Positions 1-8,195 of a stretch of 64,000 bases of DNA are shown here, one piece after another. The DNA comes from Leadbettera azotonutricia ZAS-9 (GTDB lineage Bacteria > Spirochaetota > Spirochaetia > Treponematales > Breznakiellaceae). The stretch covers positions 2,002,453 to 2,066,452 of the forward strand of contig NC_015577.1 of NCBI RefSeq assembly GCF_000214355.1. Reading direction: 5' to 3'. The position numbers and the translations under genes were made by a program. A model generated the notes under the pieces. The model had not been told where the DNA came from, searched no databases, and saw only the letters and a program-made list of their open reading frames with translations. Position 1 is the stretch's first letter. Each line of letters starts with the position of its first letter.

Positions 1-186
1 GCCAAAACAGTGATAGGCTTTCATTTCCGGGTTGACCGTGAAGGAACCTGTCTTTTCAGAATGAAAGGGACAGAGGCCCCACCAGCGGCCTCCCCTTTTA
101 TCGAGGCGCACATAATCCTGAACAACCGCCACGGCGTCCATGCGGCTGTTCACTTCATCGATGGTGGTTTTGGAAATAAGGGGCAT
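1..186 (-). CDS. dnaG: DNA primase DnaG, N-terminal part (runs off the window)
   Basis: The first 62 codons of a leftward gene are visible, starting at an ATG one base after the mltG stop. The translation begins MPLISKTTIDEVNSRM and carries the primase CHC2 zinc-finger pattern, with CPFH at about residues 39-42 and YHCFG at 58-62. DnaG makes RNA primers for the replisome at the fork. The gene is the last visible member of the ruvA-to-dnaG operon, so replication priming is coupled to recombination and cell-wall genes here. The rest of the zinc domain, the TOPRIM core and the C-terminal helicase-binding part lie outside the window. Confidence 0.93.
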   Translation of the reverse strand, partial: MPLISKTTIDEVNSRMDAVAVVQDYVRLDKRGGRWWGLCPFHSEKTGSFTVNPEMKAYHCFG

Positions 187-1263
187 CTAGCGGGCGCTCC
201 CCTTGAGGTAAAGGGCTCCCGCTTTTATATGGTCGTCCAGGGTTCTGGAAAAATAGTGGCTGCCTGCTGCGGCGTCTACAAGCCTAAAGTAGAGGAAGTC
301 CGAAGGCACGGGGTGGAAAGCCGCGTCCAGGGCTACCCTGCCGGGGGCTGAAATCGGCCCTGGAGGAAGGCCCGGCCGTATGTAGGTATTGTAAGGGTCC
401 CGGATCTCAATGTCCCGGTTATAAAGCACTTCCGGGTGGGGCCGGCCCTGAATCTCGGTGATGACGTATTCGACAGTGGCGCAGGACTGGAGTGCCATGC
501 CGATTTTAAGGCGGTTGAGGAAAACACCCGCCATAATGGCCGCTTCCTGGTTAACCCGGTATTCCCGCTCAACAATGGAAGCGAGTATCACCCTATCGTT
601 GAGTTCCCCGGCGCTCATGTTCAGTGCCTCCGGAGCAGCCTCGGAAAGGCGGCTGTAAAAGTTATCCGCCATTTGGGCAGCTACTTTTTCGGCAGGATAG
701 GAAAGGGGGAAAAGGTAGGTGTCGGGGTAAAGATAGCCTTCCAGGGTTTTGTTAGGGATATGGTAATAGTTTAAAAGGCCTGGGGACGAGGCGGCTTCGA
801 TAAATGCATCCCCCGGACAGATTCCTGATTCTTCCATGATGCGGGCGGTTTTTTTTAGGGTAACGCCCTCGGGTATGGTAACACGGACGAGGATTTGATC
901 CCCCGCCACAAGAAGCGAATGAATGGCGATCTGGCTTGCGGGGAGTTCAATGCGGTAAGAACCGGTTTTTATATAGTCCTTTTTGTATCGCGACAGAACC
1001 TGCCAAAAATAACGATTGCGTATGATTCCAGCTTCCTGGAGGCGGTTCCCTACGGAAAGGGAAGTCTCGCCGCTCCTCACTTCAAGGAAAAGGGCGCCAT
1101 CGCTGTCTATTCTTAGAGTATTGTCCCCTGCAAGGGGATGGGCTGCCGAATCCGGAGGGGCATTGAAATACATAAAGCCCGCTACGGCCAGGCCGCACAG
1201 AACCAAAGCCAGGGCTATGAGTATGCTCATGAATTTGGCAATTCTACGTATTACCCGGAGCAT
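187..1263 (-). CDS. mltG: Endolytic murein transglycosylase MltG (YceG family)
   Basis: A 358-residue protein with one N-terminal membrane anchor (about residues 11-33) followed by a periplasmic YceG domain. The family cuts nascent peptidoglycan strands and ends their elongation. The conserved block ASIVEREYR places the catalytic glutamate near residue 232, followed by VFLNRLKIGMALQS and, later, PYNTY and GLPPGPI, all typical of MltG. An AAGGGG ribosome site lies 6 bases before the ATG. The stop codon is directly next to the dnaG start, so the two are co-transcribed. Length matches the family. Confidence 0.96.
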   Translation of the reverse strand: MLRVIRRIAKFMSILIALALVLCGLAVAGFMYFNAPPDSAAHPLAGDNTLRIDSDGALFLEVRSGETSLSVGNRLQEAGIIRNRYFWQVLSRYKKDYIKTGSYRIELPASQIAIHSLLVAGDQILVRVTIPEGVTLKKTARIMEESGICPGDAFIEAASSPGLLNYYHIPNKTLEGYLYPDTYLFPLSYPAEKVAAQMADNFYSRLSEAAPEALNMSAGELNDRVILASIVEREYRVNQEAAIMAGVFLNRLKIGMALQSCATVEYVITEIQGRPHPEVLYNRDIEIRDPYNTYIRPGLPPGPISAPGRVALDAAFHPVPSDFLYFRLVDAAAGSHYFSRTLDDHIKAGALYLKGSAR

Positions 1264-1305
1264 GAATTACCCCTTAAACACCATTGTTCAGTGAAATACC
1301 GATGT

Positions 1306-1476
1306 TCATTCATAGAGGTCTTCAAGCTCCTGAACAGTAAGGCGGGCATACAGCAGTTTCTCGATACGGCGGAGTATGTCCCGCTTGGCATCGGACAGAT
1401 TGGCTTCATCCTTTTTAAAAGCCAGGAACAAGGCTTTGCAATCGTCCATATCCAGAAAAACCCCGTCCTCGTCCAT
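1306..1476 (-). CDS. Small conserved-looking protein of 56 residues, function unknown
   Basis: An unbroken 56-codon frame starts MDEDGVFLDMDDCKALFLAF and ends LTVQELEDLYE. Its ATG lies 2 bases after the stop of the upstream metallo-hydrolase gene, and it ends 42 bases before mltG, so it fits into the operon like a real gene. It has no membrane segment or signal peptide; the sequence is acidic at both ends with a basic, probably helical middle. I do not recognise a family. Position suggests a small soluble partner of a neighbouring protein, but nothing in the sequence says which. Confidence 0.6.
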   Translation of the reverse strand: MDEDGVFLDMDDCKALFLAFKKDEANLSDAKRDILRRIEKLLYARLTVQELEDLYE

Positions 1477-1478
1477 GC

Positions 1479-2420
1479 TTAAAGGGCCAGCTCCATGCCT
1501 TCCATCGCAAGGGAGATTTTAATCCCCTTGATGTTCATGCGCTCCGTATACCAGCGGGCAGACTGGAGTATATTGAAAAGCTTGTGATCGTCGTAGGTCG
1601 GGTCATGGTGGAAAAGAACCATATGCTTGATGCCCCAATTGGCCGCAAAATCCACCGCAAGGCTAAAAGCGCTGTGGCCCCAATTGTACTTGTCTATGGC
1701 CTCGCCCAGGGTGTATTGGGAATCTATGACAATAAGGTCGGCGCCCTGAAAATAGGCAATGTTTTCATCATTTTTGAGGAAATCGTCAGCCGAAAGCTCC
1801 GTGTCTGTAGCGTAAATGAACTTCTTCTGATGCTCCTCGACTTTATAGGAGTAGGAATCCCCAGGATGGTTCATCTTTTTCCAGGTAATTTTGCAGCCAT
1901 TGATATCGAGTGGCTCTCCCAGGGTGCGGAAAGCCTTTTTTGCCCCCATGGATTCCATGTGCACCGGAAAATAAGGGGACGCCATCTGGCCATGGAGGGC
2001 GGTTTCGAGGTTGGGCTTGGGGGAATAGAAATCAACAGAGACAGAAGGATCGTAGGCGGGGTTAAAGAAAGGAAGGCCCGCTATATGATCCCAATGGAAA
2101 TGGGAAAAAAAGATATGGTAATGCTGGGGCTTGGGCGATTCTTTGGAACAGGCAATGCCCAGCTCCCGTATGCCCGAGCCTGCATCGAAAACAATGACTT
2201 CGCTGCTTTTGTCAAAGCGCACCGCAACACAGGGTGAATTACCGCCTACTGTGCCAAAAAGCCAGGGCGGGAGACCAGCCAGGAAGTGTTCGCGGTTTTC
2301 GGGACTGGCTATATCGTCAGGGGTCAGCCGTTCGAGGATGGCCGAGATTTTGGACTTTATCTGGGACGGCAGCTGGGGCGCTGCAATGGAGCCTCGGACG
2401 CCGAAAAAACAGATCTGCAT
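1479..2420 (-). CDS. MBL-fold metal-dependent hydrolase
   Basis: A 313-residue metallo-beta-lactamase-fold protein. The metal-binding motif HFHWDH lies at residues 107-112, preceded by VFDAGSGIREL and followed by a later NHPG, an ATDTE strand and a C-terminal FHHDP. The order resembles phosphodiesterase/RNase Z-like members that start with a GVRGS motif (FFGVRGSIAAP). The start is the ATG in TGATG, sharing bases with the stop of the gene before it, with an AAGGGGGG site 6 bases upstream; a GTG two codons earlier is less likely. The substrate is unknown: cyclic nucleotides, nucleic acid ends or phosphonate-type esters are all possible for this fold. Confidence 0.85.
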   Translation of the reverse strand: MQICFFGVRGSIAAPQLPSQIKSKISAILERLTPDDIASPENREHFLAGLPPWLFGTVGGNSPCVAVRFDKSSEVIVFDAGSGIRELGIACSKESPKPQHYHIFFSHFHWDHIAGLPFFNPAYDPSVSVDFYSPKPNLETALHGQMASPYFPVHMESMGAKKAFRTLGEPLDINGCKITWKKMNHPGDSYSYKVEEHQKKFIYATDTELSADDFLKNDENIAYFQGADLIVIDSQYTLGEAIDKYNWGHSAFSLAVDFAANWGIKHMVLFHHDPTYDDHKLFNILQSARWYTERMNIKGIKISLAMEGMELAL

Positions 2421-2908
2421 CAACACCCCCCCTTAGGGTCTGAGGTCTTCCTTATAATAACATTTTCCTTATGCTGTTGTTCAAGCCAGCCCTCTATAAT
2501 GTCGGCAGAATGAAGCTCCCCATGCCCCATGCCCGGACAACCCATAGCTGTTGCCTTCCAGGCCGTTTTTGAACGGAGCACAGAGGGCCAGAAGGGAAAG
2601 GACCTGCATTGCAGGGGCCGGGCTTCGTAAACAAGGCAGCCCTCCCTCCAAAGAACGCAGTCCAGATTGGATCTTTCCCTTAAAGAAAGCCGCTCGGTAC
2701 CGTCAGGAGAGGGAACCCAGCGGCAACAGGTTTCCATGAACTGAGTATACCCCATTAGCAAGGCTTTAGATAGAACATTGAAATCATTCTCGGTAAGGAA
2801 CACGAAACCAGGCTCGTGCCTGCAGCAGTCCGAGCATTTGGTACAGGAGAACTTGAGTCCTTTGGCATAGAAAGGGGCAGAATCCCCGGTTTTTTTGCTG
2901 TTTTGCAT
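2420..2908 (-). CDS. YkgJ-family cysteine-cluster protein
   Basis: A 162-residue soluble protein rich in cysteines. FSCTKCSDCCRHEPG near the N-terminus, then ETCCRW, NLDCVLW, GCLVYEARPLQCRSFPFWP and MGCPGMG form the CxxCxxCC-type cluster pattern of the YkgJ/UPF0153 family, which probably binds zinc or an iron-sulfur cluster. The biochemical role of the family is not known. The chosen ATG gives a typical N-terminus. A GTG at 2980, overlapping the queA stop, would add 24 residues and cannot be excluded. It is translationally linked to queA upstream and to the hydrolase gene downstream (TGATG overlap). Confidence 0.83.
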   Translation of the reverse strand: MQNSKKTGDSAPFYAKGLKFSCTKCSDCCRHEPGFVFLTENDFNVLSKALLMGYTQFMETCCRWVPSPDGTERLSLRERSNLDCVLWREGCLVYEARPLQCRSFPFWPSVLRSKTAWKATAMGCPGMGHGELHSADIIEGWLEQQHKENVIIRKTSDPKGGC

Positions 2909-2976
2909 AGCCCAAACAATAATAACGGCGAAATTGAGGGGGTGCAAGGGCTTCGGCCCGGCTTTATTCCAAATAA

Positions 2977-4026
2977 TCACTTTATCAGCATAGCATCGCC
3001 GTAGCTGAAAAACCTGTACTCCTTCTCTACCGCTTCCCTGTAAGTCTCCAGGATAAGCTCCCTGCCCGCGAAAGCCGATACCAGCATAAGCAGCGTTGAG
3101 CCGGGGGTGTGAAAATTGGTGAACATGGCATCTATCACTTTAAATTGATATCCCGGATAAATGAATATCGAAGTAGCCCCATCGCCTCGTTTGAGATAGC
3201 CCCCCGAAGGAGAACCGGCATCGCAAATCCAGGCCGATTCCAGTGTACGCACACTGGTAGTACCTACTGCCAGCACCGGCCTCTTCTCGGACTTGGCTTT
3301 TTCAATCTTCGCTGCGGTCTCTTCATCAATGCTGAAACTTTCCTCGTGCATGGTATGGTCTTCGATGTTGGAAGCGCGGACAGGGAGGAAAGTTCCAAGC
3401 CCCACATGGAGGGTGACAAAGGCGGTGTCCATGCCGTGTTTTTCAAGGTCCGCCAAAATCTCTCGGGTAAAATGAAGGCCGGCGGTGGGCGCTGCAGCGG
3501 AACCGGTATTTTGGGCATAGACCGTTTGATACCGGTCGCTATCGGTTTTAGTATCATCACGCTTGATATAGGGCGGCAGGGGTATGTGTCCGTGGATGTC
3601 CAGCCAACTGTCGTCTATGGGGCGATCAAAGCGGAGTATGCGGAATTCTTCGTCCTCTGCAAGGATCTCCCCTTTGGCAAAATCACCAAACACATAGCGG
3701 CTGCCGGGGTGGCGGCGTTTTGCCCGCTGGGCCATGGCCTTCCAGGTATATTCATCGATTTTATTGAGGAGGAGAAATTCTGCTTTCGCGCCTGTTTCCG
3801 CTGAAGTTCCCAAAAGCCGGGCCTTGCGGACTTTGGAATTGTTGAAAACCAGAAGGGGCCTTTTATCCCAAGCGGAAAGTATTTGAGGGAGTTCCGCTGT
3901 CATGCGGTGTTCACGAAGGCCGGACTTCCTGTCCAATACCACTAGACGGCTCATGCCCCGCTTCTCCGGCGGGTACTGGGCAATGAGGTTTTCAGGCAAA
4001 TCAAAAAAGAAATCGGAAGTTTTCAT
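2977..4026 (-). CDS. queA: tRNA preQ1(34) S-adenosylmethionine ribosyltransferase-isomerase QueA
   Basis: A full-length QueA of 349 residues. It transfers and rearranges the ribosyl part of S-adenosylmethionine onto 7-aminomethyl-7-deazaguanine at the tRNA wobble base, giving epoxyqueuosine. Diagnostic blocks are FFFDLPENLIAQYPPEKRG at the start, LVFNNSKVRKARL, TAGLHFT, HVGLGTFLPVR and FTNFHTPGSTLLMLVSAF. It lies between ruvB (15 bases upstream) and the YkgJ-like gene. The ruvB-queA neighbourhood is common in bacteria. Confidence 0.97.
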   Translation of the reverse strand: MKTSDFFFDLPENLIAQYPPEKRGMSRLVVLDRKSGLREHRMTAELPQILSAWDKRPLLVFNNSKVRKARLLGTSAETGAKAEFLLLNKIDEYTWKAMAQRAKRRHPGSRYVFGDFAKGEILAEDEEFRILRFDRPIDDSWLDIHGHIPLPPYIKRDDTKTDSDRYQTVYAQNTGSAAAPTAGLHFTREILADLEKHGMDTAFVTLHVGLGTFLPVRASNIEDHTMHEESFSIDEETAAKIEKAKSEKRPVLAVGTTSVRTLESAWICDAGSPSGGYLKRGDGATSIFIYPGYQFKVIDAMFTNFHTPGSTLLMLVSAFAGRELILETYREAVEKEYRFFSYGDAMLIK

Positions 4027-4041
4027 TATACACCGGTAATT

Positions 4042-5109
4042 TTAAAAAAGGAGACCCGCATCATTCCCCGGCTTCAAGTTGAGGTGTTCGTAGGCCAGGG
4101 CGGTTACTACCCTGCCCCGGGGGGTGCGCTGGATGAGGCCCGCCTGGATGAGGTAAGGCTCGTAGTAATCTTCCAGGGTGTCTACCGATTCGCCTATGGA
4201 AATGGCGAGGGTTTCTGCGCCGACAGGGCCGCCGTTGTAGCGCTCTATGATGATGCGAAGTATTTCGCGGTCGTGGCGTTCAAGGCCGAGGCTATCAATC
4301 TCGAGGCGCTTAAGGCCCTCGGCTACTACTTCGCTTGAGATGACGGGGCTGTTCCTGATTTGGGCAAAATCCCTGATGCGGCGGAGAAGGCGGTTTACCA
4401 CGCGGGGAGTGCCCCGGGCTGAACGGGCCAGGAGGGCCGCGGCGTCATCATCAATTTGAACTTTCAGAATTCCTGATGAACGGCGGACTATGGCTTCCAT
4501 ATCTTTTTCATCGTAAAAAGAAAAACGGCAGGTGATGCCGAAACGGCTTATGAGTGGGCTCGAAACATTGCCTGCCTTGGTAGTGGCGCCTACCAGGGTA
4601 AAGGGCTGAATGGGTATGCGTATGGTACGGGCCGAAGGGCCCTGGCCTATGATCCAGTCGAGTTCGTAATCTTCCATTGCGATATAGAGCATCTCTTCGA
4701 TGGCGGGCTTGAGGCGGTGAATCTCGTCGATGAAGAAAACAGTCTTCGCAGTAACCGTGGTAAGTATGCCGGCGAGGTCTTTGGGTTTATCCAGGGCAGG
4801 GGCTGAGGTAACTTTGAATTCGGAACCCAGCTCGTGGGCTACTACCTGGGCAAGGGTAGTTTTGCCGAGACCCGGAGGACCTATCAAAAAAAGGTGATCC
4901 AGGCTTTCATTGCGTTTTTTGGCGGCCTCGATAAAAACAGAGAGGTTTTCTTTCATCTGCTTTTGGCCGAGGAATTCTCCCATGCTGCGGGGGCGAAGGC
5001 TTAGTTCGTGTTCGTCATCCAAAGGCTTTTGTTCGGGATGGACTATACCGTCAAAATCGGCAAAATCTTCGGATACTTTTTCGCTTGTTTTTTCGCGTTT
5101 TTTTGCCAT
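4042..5109 (-). CDS. ruvB: Holliday junction branch-migration ATPase RuvB
   Basis: A 355-residue AAA+ motor that drives branch migration together with RuvA. Walker A GPPGLGKT is at residues 77-84, Walker B FFIDEIH at about 125-131, sensor/arginine-finger region GATTKAGNVSSPLISRFG follows, and a C-terminal winged-helix ends with TPRGRVVTALAYEHL. The first ~37 residues are a charged extension (many K, E, D) before the usual LRPRSMGEFLGQ start of the family core. The gene follows ruvA by 7 bases, so the pair is made together in the cytoplasm. Confidence 0.98.
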   Translation of the reverse strand: MAKKREKTSEKVSEDFADFDGIVHPEQKPLDDEHELSLRPRSMGEFLGQKQMKENLSVFIEAAKKRNESLDHLFLIGPPGLGKTTLAQVVAHELGSEFKVTSAPALDKPKDLAGILTTVTAKTVFFIDEIHRLKPAIEEMLYIAMEDYELDWIIGQGPSARTIRIPIQPFTLVGATTKAGNVSSPLISRFGITCRFSFYDEKDMEAIVRRSSGILKVQIDDDAAALLARSARGTPRVVNRLLRRIRDFAQIRNSPVISSEVVAEGLKRLEIDSLGLERHDREILRIIIERYNGGPVGAETLAISIGESVDTLEDYYEPYLIQAGLIQRTPRGRVVTALAYEHLNLKPGNDAGLLF

Positions 5110-5116
5110 ATTTCCG

Positions 5117-5719
5117 TTACATCCCGCTTAAATAGACAATGGCCTGCTTAAAGAGAAGCTTCTCTTTTTCGGCTTTGTCTTTACCAGTCAAACTCGATGC
5201 CAAATCCGCATCGGCCTTTGCCAGGGCGTCAACTGCCTGCTTTTTATCGTAGCCCATTTCCACAAGAGCGTTGGCAAGTTCGCCGTAGGGAGAAGCAATT
5301 TCAGGGGCCGCCCTTGCGGAAGCGAGCTTGCCTTTGAGGGCCAGTATCATCTTCTGGGCGGTTTTCTTGCCCAGCCCCGGCACTGCTTCGAGCCTGCTAA
5401 GATTTTCTGTTTCCAGAGCCCGCTCAAGTTCTTCCTGCCCTATGCCGCCCATTATTTTAAGGGCGCCTTTGGGGCCTATGCCTTCAACTTTGAGGAGTTC
5501 CAGAAACGTGGCACGCCTCTCCTCATCTGCAAAACCGAAAAGCTTCATCTGATCTTCCCGGTGCAATAACCAGGTGTAGACCCTGCCCTCCTCTCCCCTG
5601 GTTGGGAGGCGGTCTATGTCGGTGGATGGAACGGAAATTTCCCATTCTACTCCGCCGGTTAAGAGATAAACCGAATCGGATAACTTTTCTGTGATAATGC
5701 CCTTGAGACTGTTAAACAT
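5117..5719 (-). CDS. ruvA: Holliday junction DNA-binding protein RuvA
   Basis: RuvA, 200 residues, binds four-way junctions as a tetramer and loads RuvB. It has an N-terminal OB domain (MFNSLKGIITEKLSD), two helix-hairpin-helix motifs (LLKVEGIGPKGALKIMGGIG and LEAVPGLGKKTAQKMILAL) and a small C-terminal three-helix RuvB-contact domain (ALVEMGYDKKQAVDALAK). It opens the long leftward operon. No Shine-Dalgarno sequence precedes the ATG; instead a promoter ends 6 bases upstream, suggesting a leaderless message (see the promoter entry). Its usual neighbour ruvC is displaced to 8196 by an inserted island. Confidence 0.97.
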   Translation of the reverse strand: MFNSLKGIITEKLSDSVYLLTGGVEWEISVPSTDIDRLPTRGEEGRVYTWLLHREDQMKLFGFADEERRATFLELLKVEGIGPKGALKIMGGIGQEELERALETENLSRLEAVPGLGKKTAQKMILALKGKLASARAAPEIASPYGELANALVEMGYDKKQAVDALAKADADLASSLTGKDKAEKEKLLFKQAIVYLSGM

Positions 5720-5755
5720 TGCTAGATACTAGCATTAAAAAAGGGAGGTTGTAAA
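5720..5755 (-). promoter_or_regulatory. Leaderless-type promoter of the ruvA operon with palindrome
   Basis: Reading leftwards: TTTACA (5755-5750), an 18-base spacer, TGC then TAGTAT (5731-5726, an extended -10), 6 bases, then the ruvA ATG. Transcription would start at the A of the start codon. The -10 lies inside the palindrome TGCTAG-ATA-CTAGCA (5720-5734), which could be an operator for a dimeric repressor. The promoter explains how ruvAB can be expressed although ruvC and yebC are separated from it. This is a reading of consensus matches only. Confidence 0.5.
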
Positions 5756-5791
5756 CGCGCGTAAGCCGGAAGCGTCCCTGCAGCACGAAAA

Positions 5792-5840
5792 ATCGTCTTA
5801 TCTGACTAGTTTTTTTGTAAAAGTAGTCAGATAAGACGAT
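5792..5840. repeat. Perfect 17-bp inverted repeat with AT-rich loop
   Basis: The arms ATCGTCTTATCTGACTA (5792-5808) and its exact reverse complement (5824-5840) are separated by 15 bases that hold a run of seven T and a run of four A. It lies in the gap between ruvA and the ferredoxin-type gene at the edge of the island. A stem this long without a following T-run is not a standard terminator. It could be a two-way transcription barrier between convergently placed units, or the scar of a small mobile element. Confidence 0.7.
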
Positions 5841-5954
5841 ATTGGTACAATACGAAATCGGTTTTATCATTATGTTCGCTTCGCGCATTTGCACGAAAGG
5901 GCGTCCTCCCGCTAAGTGGGGGGATGGCCCATAGCACTATTCCTCCAATGACTT

Positions 5955-6563
5955 TTAATCTGCCAGGATTTCGCCGTTTATGGATAGGGTAATCACCCTC
6001 CAGGGAATCATTTTATTGGAATTTTTAAGCGCAGTAATTACGGCATTTTCAATGCCGCCGCAACAAGGGACTTCCATCCTGATTACCATAACTGATTTTA
6101 TGTTATTCCGCTTAATAATTTCAGTTAGTTTTTCGGCGTAGTCTCCTTCATCAAGTTTCGGACAGCCTATCAGAACGACTTTGTTTTTCATAAATTCATT
6201 GTGGAAATTGCCGTAGGCGTATGCGCCGCAGTCAGCGGATATTAACAGGGCGGCATTATCAAAATACGGCGCATTTACCGATACAAGTTTTATCTGTACC
6301 GGCCACTGGGTAAGTTGACTTTGCGTTACCGTAGCCTCGCGGGAAATTGCCTTCTCGTTATATTCTTTTGCCTCGCGTTCCTCAAAAGTAATAGCGCCTG
6401 TAGGACAAACGGGCAAACAATTACCAAGTCCATCACAATAATCGTCCCGTATTAGTTTTGCCTTGCCATCAATAATGCGGATAGCCCCCTCATGACAGGC
6501 TTCAGCGCATAGCCCGCAGCCGTTACATTTTTCGCGGTCTATGGTTATAATTTTTCGCACCAT
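5955..6563 (-). CDS. Ferredoxin-type 4Fe-4S protein with CCGG motif
   Basis: A 202-residue protein. Residues 1-65 form a two-cluster ferredoxin domain: CNGCGLCAEAC, followed by CDGLGNCLPVCP, with the last cysteine of each motif completing the partner cluster. The remaining ~135 residues form an alpha/beta domain with ADCGAYAYG, LIGCPKLDEGDY and MEVPCCGGI, whose spaced cysteines may bind another metal or cluster. Proteins of this build are often encoded next to Crp/Fnr regulators and the hybrid-cluster protein in anaerobes, and a Crp/Fnr gene is divergent here. A GGAGGAG site sits 5 bases before the ATG. Electron-transfer partner unknown. Confidence 0.8.
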   Translation of the reverse strand: MVRKIITIDREKCNGCGLCAEACHEGAIRIIDGKAKLIRDDYCDGLGNCLPVCPTGAITFEEREAKEYNEKAISREATVTQSQLTQWPVQIKLVSVNAPYFDNAALLISADCGAYAYGNFHNEFMKNKVVLIGCPKLDEGDYAEKLTEIIKRNNIKSVMVIRMEVPCCGGIENAVITALKNSNKMIPWRVITLSINGEILAD

Positions 6564-6650
6564 ACTGCTCCTCCATATTGACTTGGTAAAATAAATATAG
6601 AAGAATAGAACCGGAAAATCGGTTGTATTTACAACATAAAAGGACGAATT

Positions 6651-7331
6651 TTGAAAAAAAATACTCTATTTATTAAGTCAATGCGCTCTTTTTGAGGGAA
6701 TTGACGAAACCGAATTGGATACGCTTCTCAGCTGCCTGTCGGCGGTACAAAAAAGTATAAAAAGGGCAGTTTTGTTTCTATGGCTGGAGGAAAATTTACC
6801 TCAGTTGGTGTTGTCCTTTCCGGTTGTATTCACCTTGTGGAGGATGATTTCTGGGGGAATCGTAGTATTGTGGCAAGGTTTGAGCCGGTCGAATCATTTG
6901 GCGAAGCCTTTTCTTTCGGAGAAAAAGATTATATACCTGTCAGCATTTTAGCCGCAGAACAATCGGATATTCTTTTGATTAACTGTAACAAAATTATTTT
7001 CACTTGTTCATCGGCCTGTATGTTTCATCAGAGACTAATAATGAATATTATCAAAAACATGGCGCAGAAAAACAATATGCTTATGAAGAAAATTGAGCAT
7101 ATTACCCGCCGTACCACAAGAGAAAAATTGCTTTCCTATCTTTCATTCCATGCCCGGAAAACAAAAAGCGGCATATTTGAAATTCCCTTCAACAGGCAAG
7201 AACTGGCGGATTATCTTTCAATTGATAGGAGCGCAATGTCGCAGGAACTTTGCCGGATGCGTGATGAAAGAATGTTGAATTTTAATAAAAATAAATTTGA
7301 ACTTTTGCAGGGTAATGAAAATAATATATGA
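6651..7331 (+). pseudogene. Crp/Fnr-family transcription regulator, interrupted by two frame changes
   Basis: The C-terminal part from about 6753 is a clear Crp/Fnr protein: sensor-domain text GGKFTSVGVVLSGCIHLVED, a long dimer helix, and a helix-turn-helix with FNRQELADYLSIDRSAMSQE. The matching N-terminus, LFEGIDETELDTLLSCLSAV, lies in another frame from about 6655 to 6753. The start, probably TTG at 6651, is back in the first frame. The two switches fall at runs of A: eight A at 6654-6661 (seven would be in frame) and six A at 6749-6754 (seven would be in frame). It may be a pseudogene, rescued by slippage, or a homopolymer sequencing error. It is divergent from the ferredoxin-type gene. 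Confidence 0.75.
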
Positions 7332-7417
7332 ATTTGGGAAGAAATTAGGGAAGAATGGAAGCAGTGTACGGATATGTCACGCATTCTAATTTTACAAAAC
7401 TAAAAGGGGAATAAACA

Positions 7418-8032
7418 ATGAACGTAATGCCAAAATTATACTACCAGGGACACGGCAGCTTTCGTATAAGCGCCAGTGATGGACGAGTGATATATGTTGA
7501 CCCCTATGCGGGTGACGGATACACTTTGCCCGCCGATATTGTGCTTATCACCCACCAGCATAGCGACCATAACAAGATCGAACTGGTCACGCAAAAAGAC
7601 GGCTGCCGGGTTATTACGAATGTCGAGGCATTGGCTGGCGGTAAACATAACAGTTTTGATATAAATGGAATTCATATTGAAGCCGTTGAAGCGAAAAATC
7701 TTATACATAACCCAAGAAAATGCGTTGGGTATATCATCTCACTTGATGGTATATCTTTGTATGCTTCCGGTGATACGTCAATGACAAAACAAATGGAAAG
7801 CTTTGCGGAACGTAAACTTGATTACGCATTATTTCCTTGCGATGGCGTTGTCAACATGAGCCTCAAAATGGGGTCGAAATGCGCAAAGATGGTCGGGGCA
7901 AAACACAACATACCCATTCATCTGAAACCTCGCGCACTGTTCAATAGGAAACGTGCAGATAAATGGGATGCGCCAAATAAGCTCATTATCGAACCGGGGC
8001 AAGAAATAATCCTGAGTTCAGCGGGTGAGTAA
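7418..8032 (+). CDS. MBL-fold hydrolase, UlaG-like
   Basis: A compact 204-residue metallo-beta-lactamase-fold protein. The HxHxDH motif reads HQHSDH at residues 46-51 after YVDPYAGDGYTLPADIVLIT. ASGDTS supplies a later metal ligand, and the C-terminal histidine lies in NIPIHLKP. This spacing is typical of UlaG-like lactonase/hydrolase members, whose natural substrates are mostly unassigned. An AAAAGGGG site precedes the ATG. It follows the Crp/Fnr gene on the same strand, inside the island that splits ruvC from ruvA, and its codons look more AT-rich than those of the flanking genes. Confidence 0.83.
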   Translation: MNVMPKLYYQGHGSFRISASDGRVIYVDPYAGDGYTLPADIVLITHQHSDHNKIELVTQKDGCRVITNVEALAGGKHNSFDINGIHIEAVEAKNLIHNPRKCVGYIISLDGISLYASGDTSMTKQMESFAERKLDYALFPCDGVVNMSLKMGSKCAKMVGAKHNIPIHLKPRALFNRKRADKWDAPNKLIIEPGQEIILSSAGE

Positions 8033-8195
8033 AGAGATTTTATGCCGCAATAGAGTAAAAATACCGATAGGCTCGGAACAGACAAAATACGCAAATACGT
8101 TCAGGTCCGACAGACACCCCCGCACGTCTATTGCGTTTCCGTGTCCGCAATTGGAAAATTAATGTGTGGTTATTTATTAAATATAAAAATGTTCA

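Noticed and set aside
3109-3804. 231-codon rightward frame opposite queA
   Set aside because: Antisense shadow of a clear queA gene with no family resemblance.
5792-5840. Integron attC site or CRISPR-type repeat as explanation for the hairpins
   Set aside because: No RYYYAAC/GTTRRRY core pair and no bulged bases as in attC; no array of equal repeats with spacers. Arms differ in sequence between sites.
5712-5894. A 60-codon leftward frame upstream of ruvA
   Set aside because: It runs through the 17-bp inverted repeat and the ruvA promoter, overlaps the ruvA start and has no ribosome site or coding character.
8046-8135. 9-bp inverted repeat CGCAATAGA / TCTATTGCG between the UlaG-like gene and ruvC
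   Set aside because: Too short and too far apart (72 bases) to claim as an element or terminator; kept only as a possible island border.
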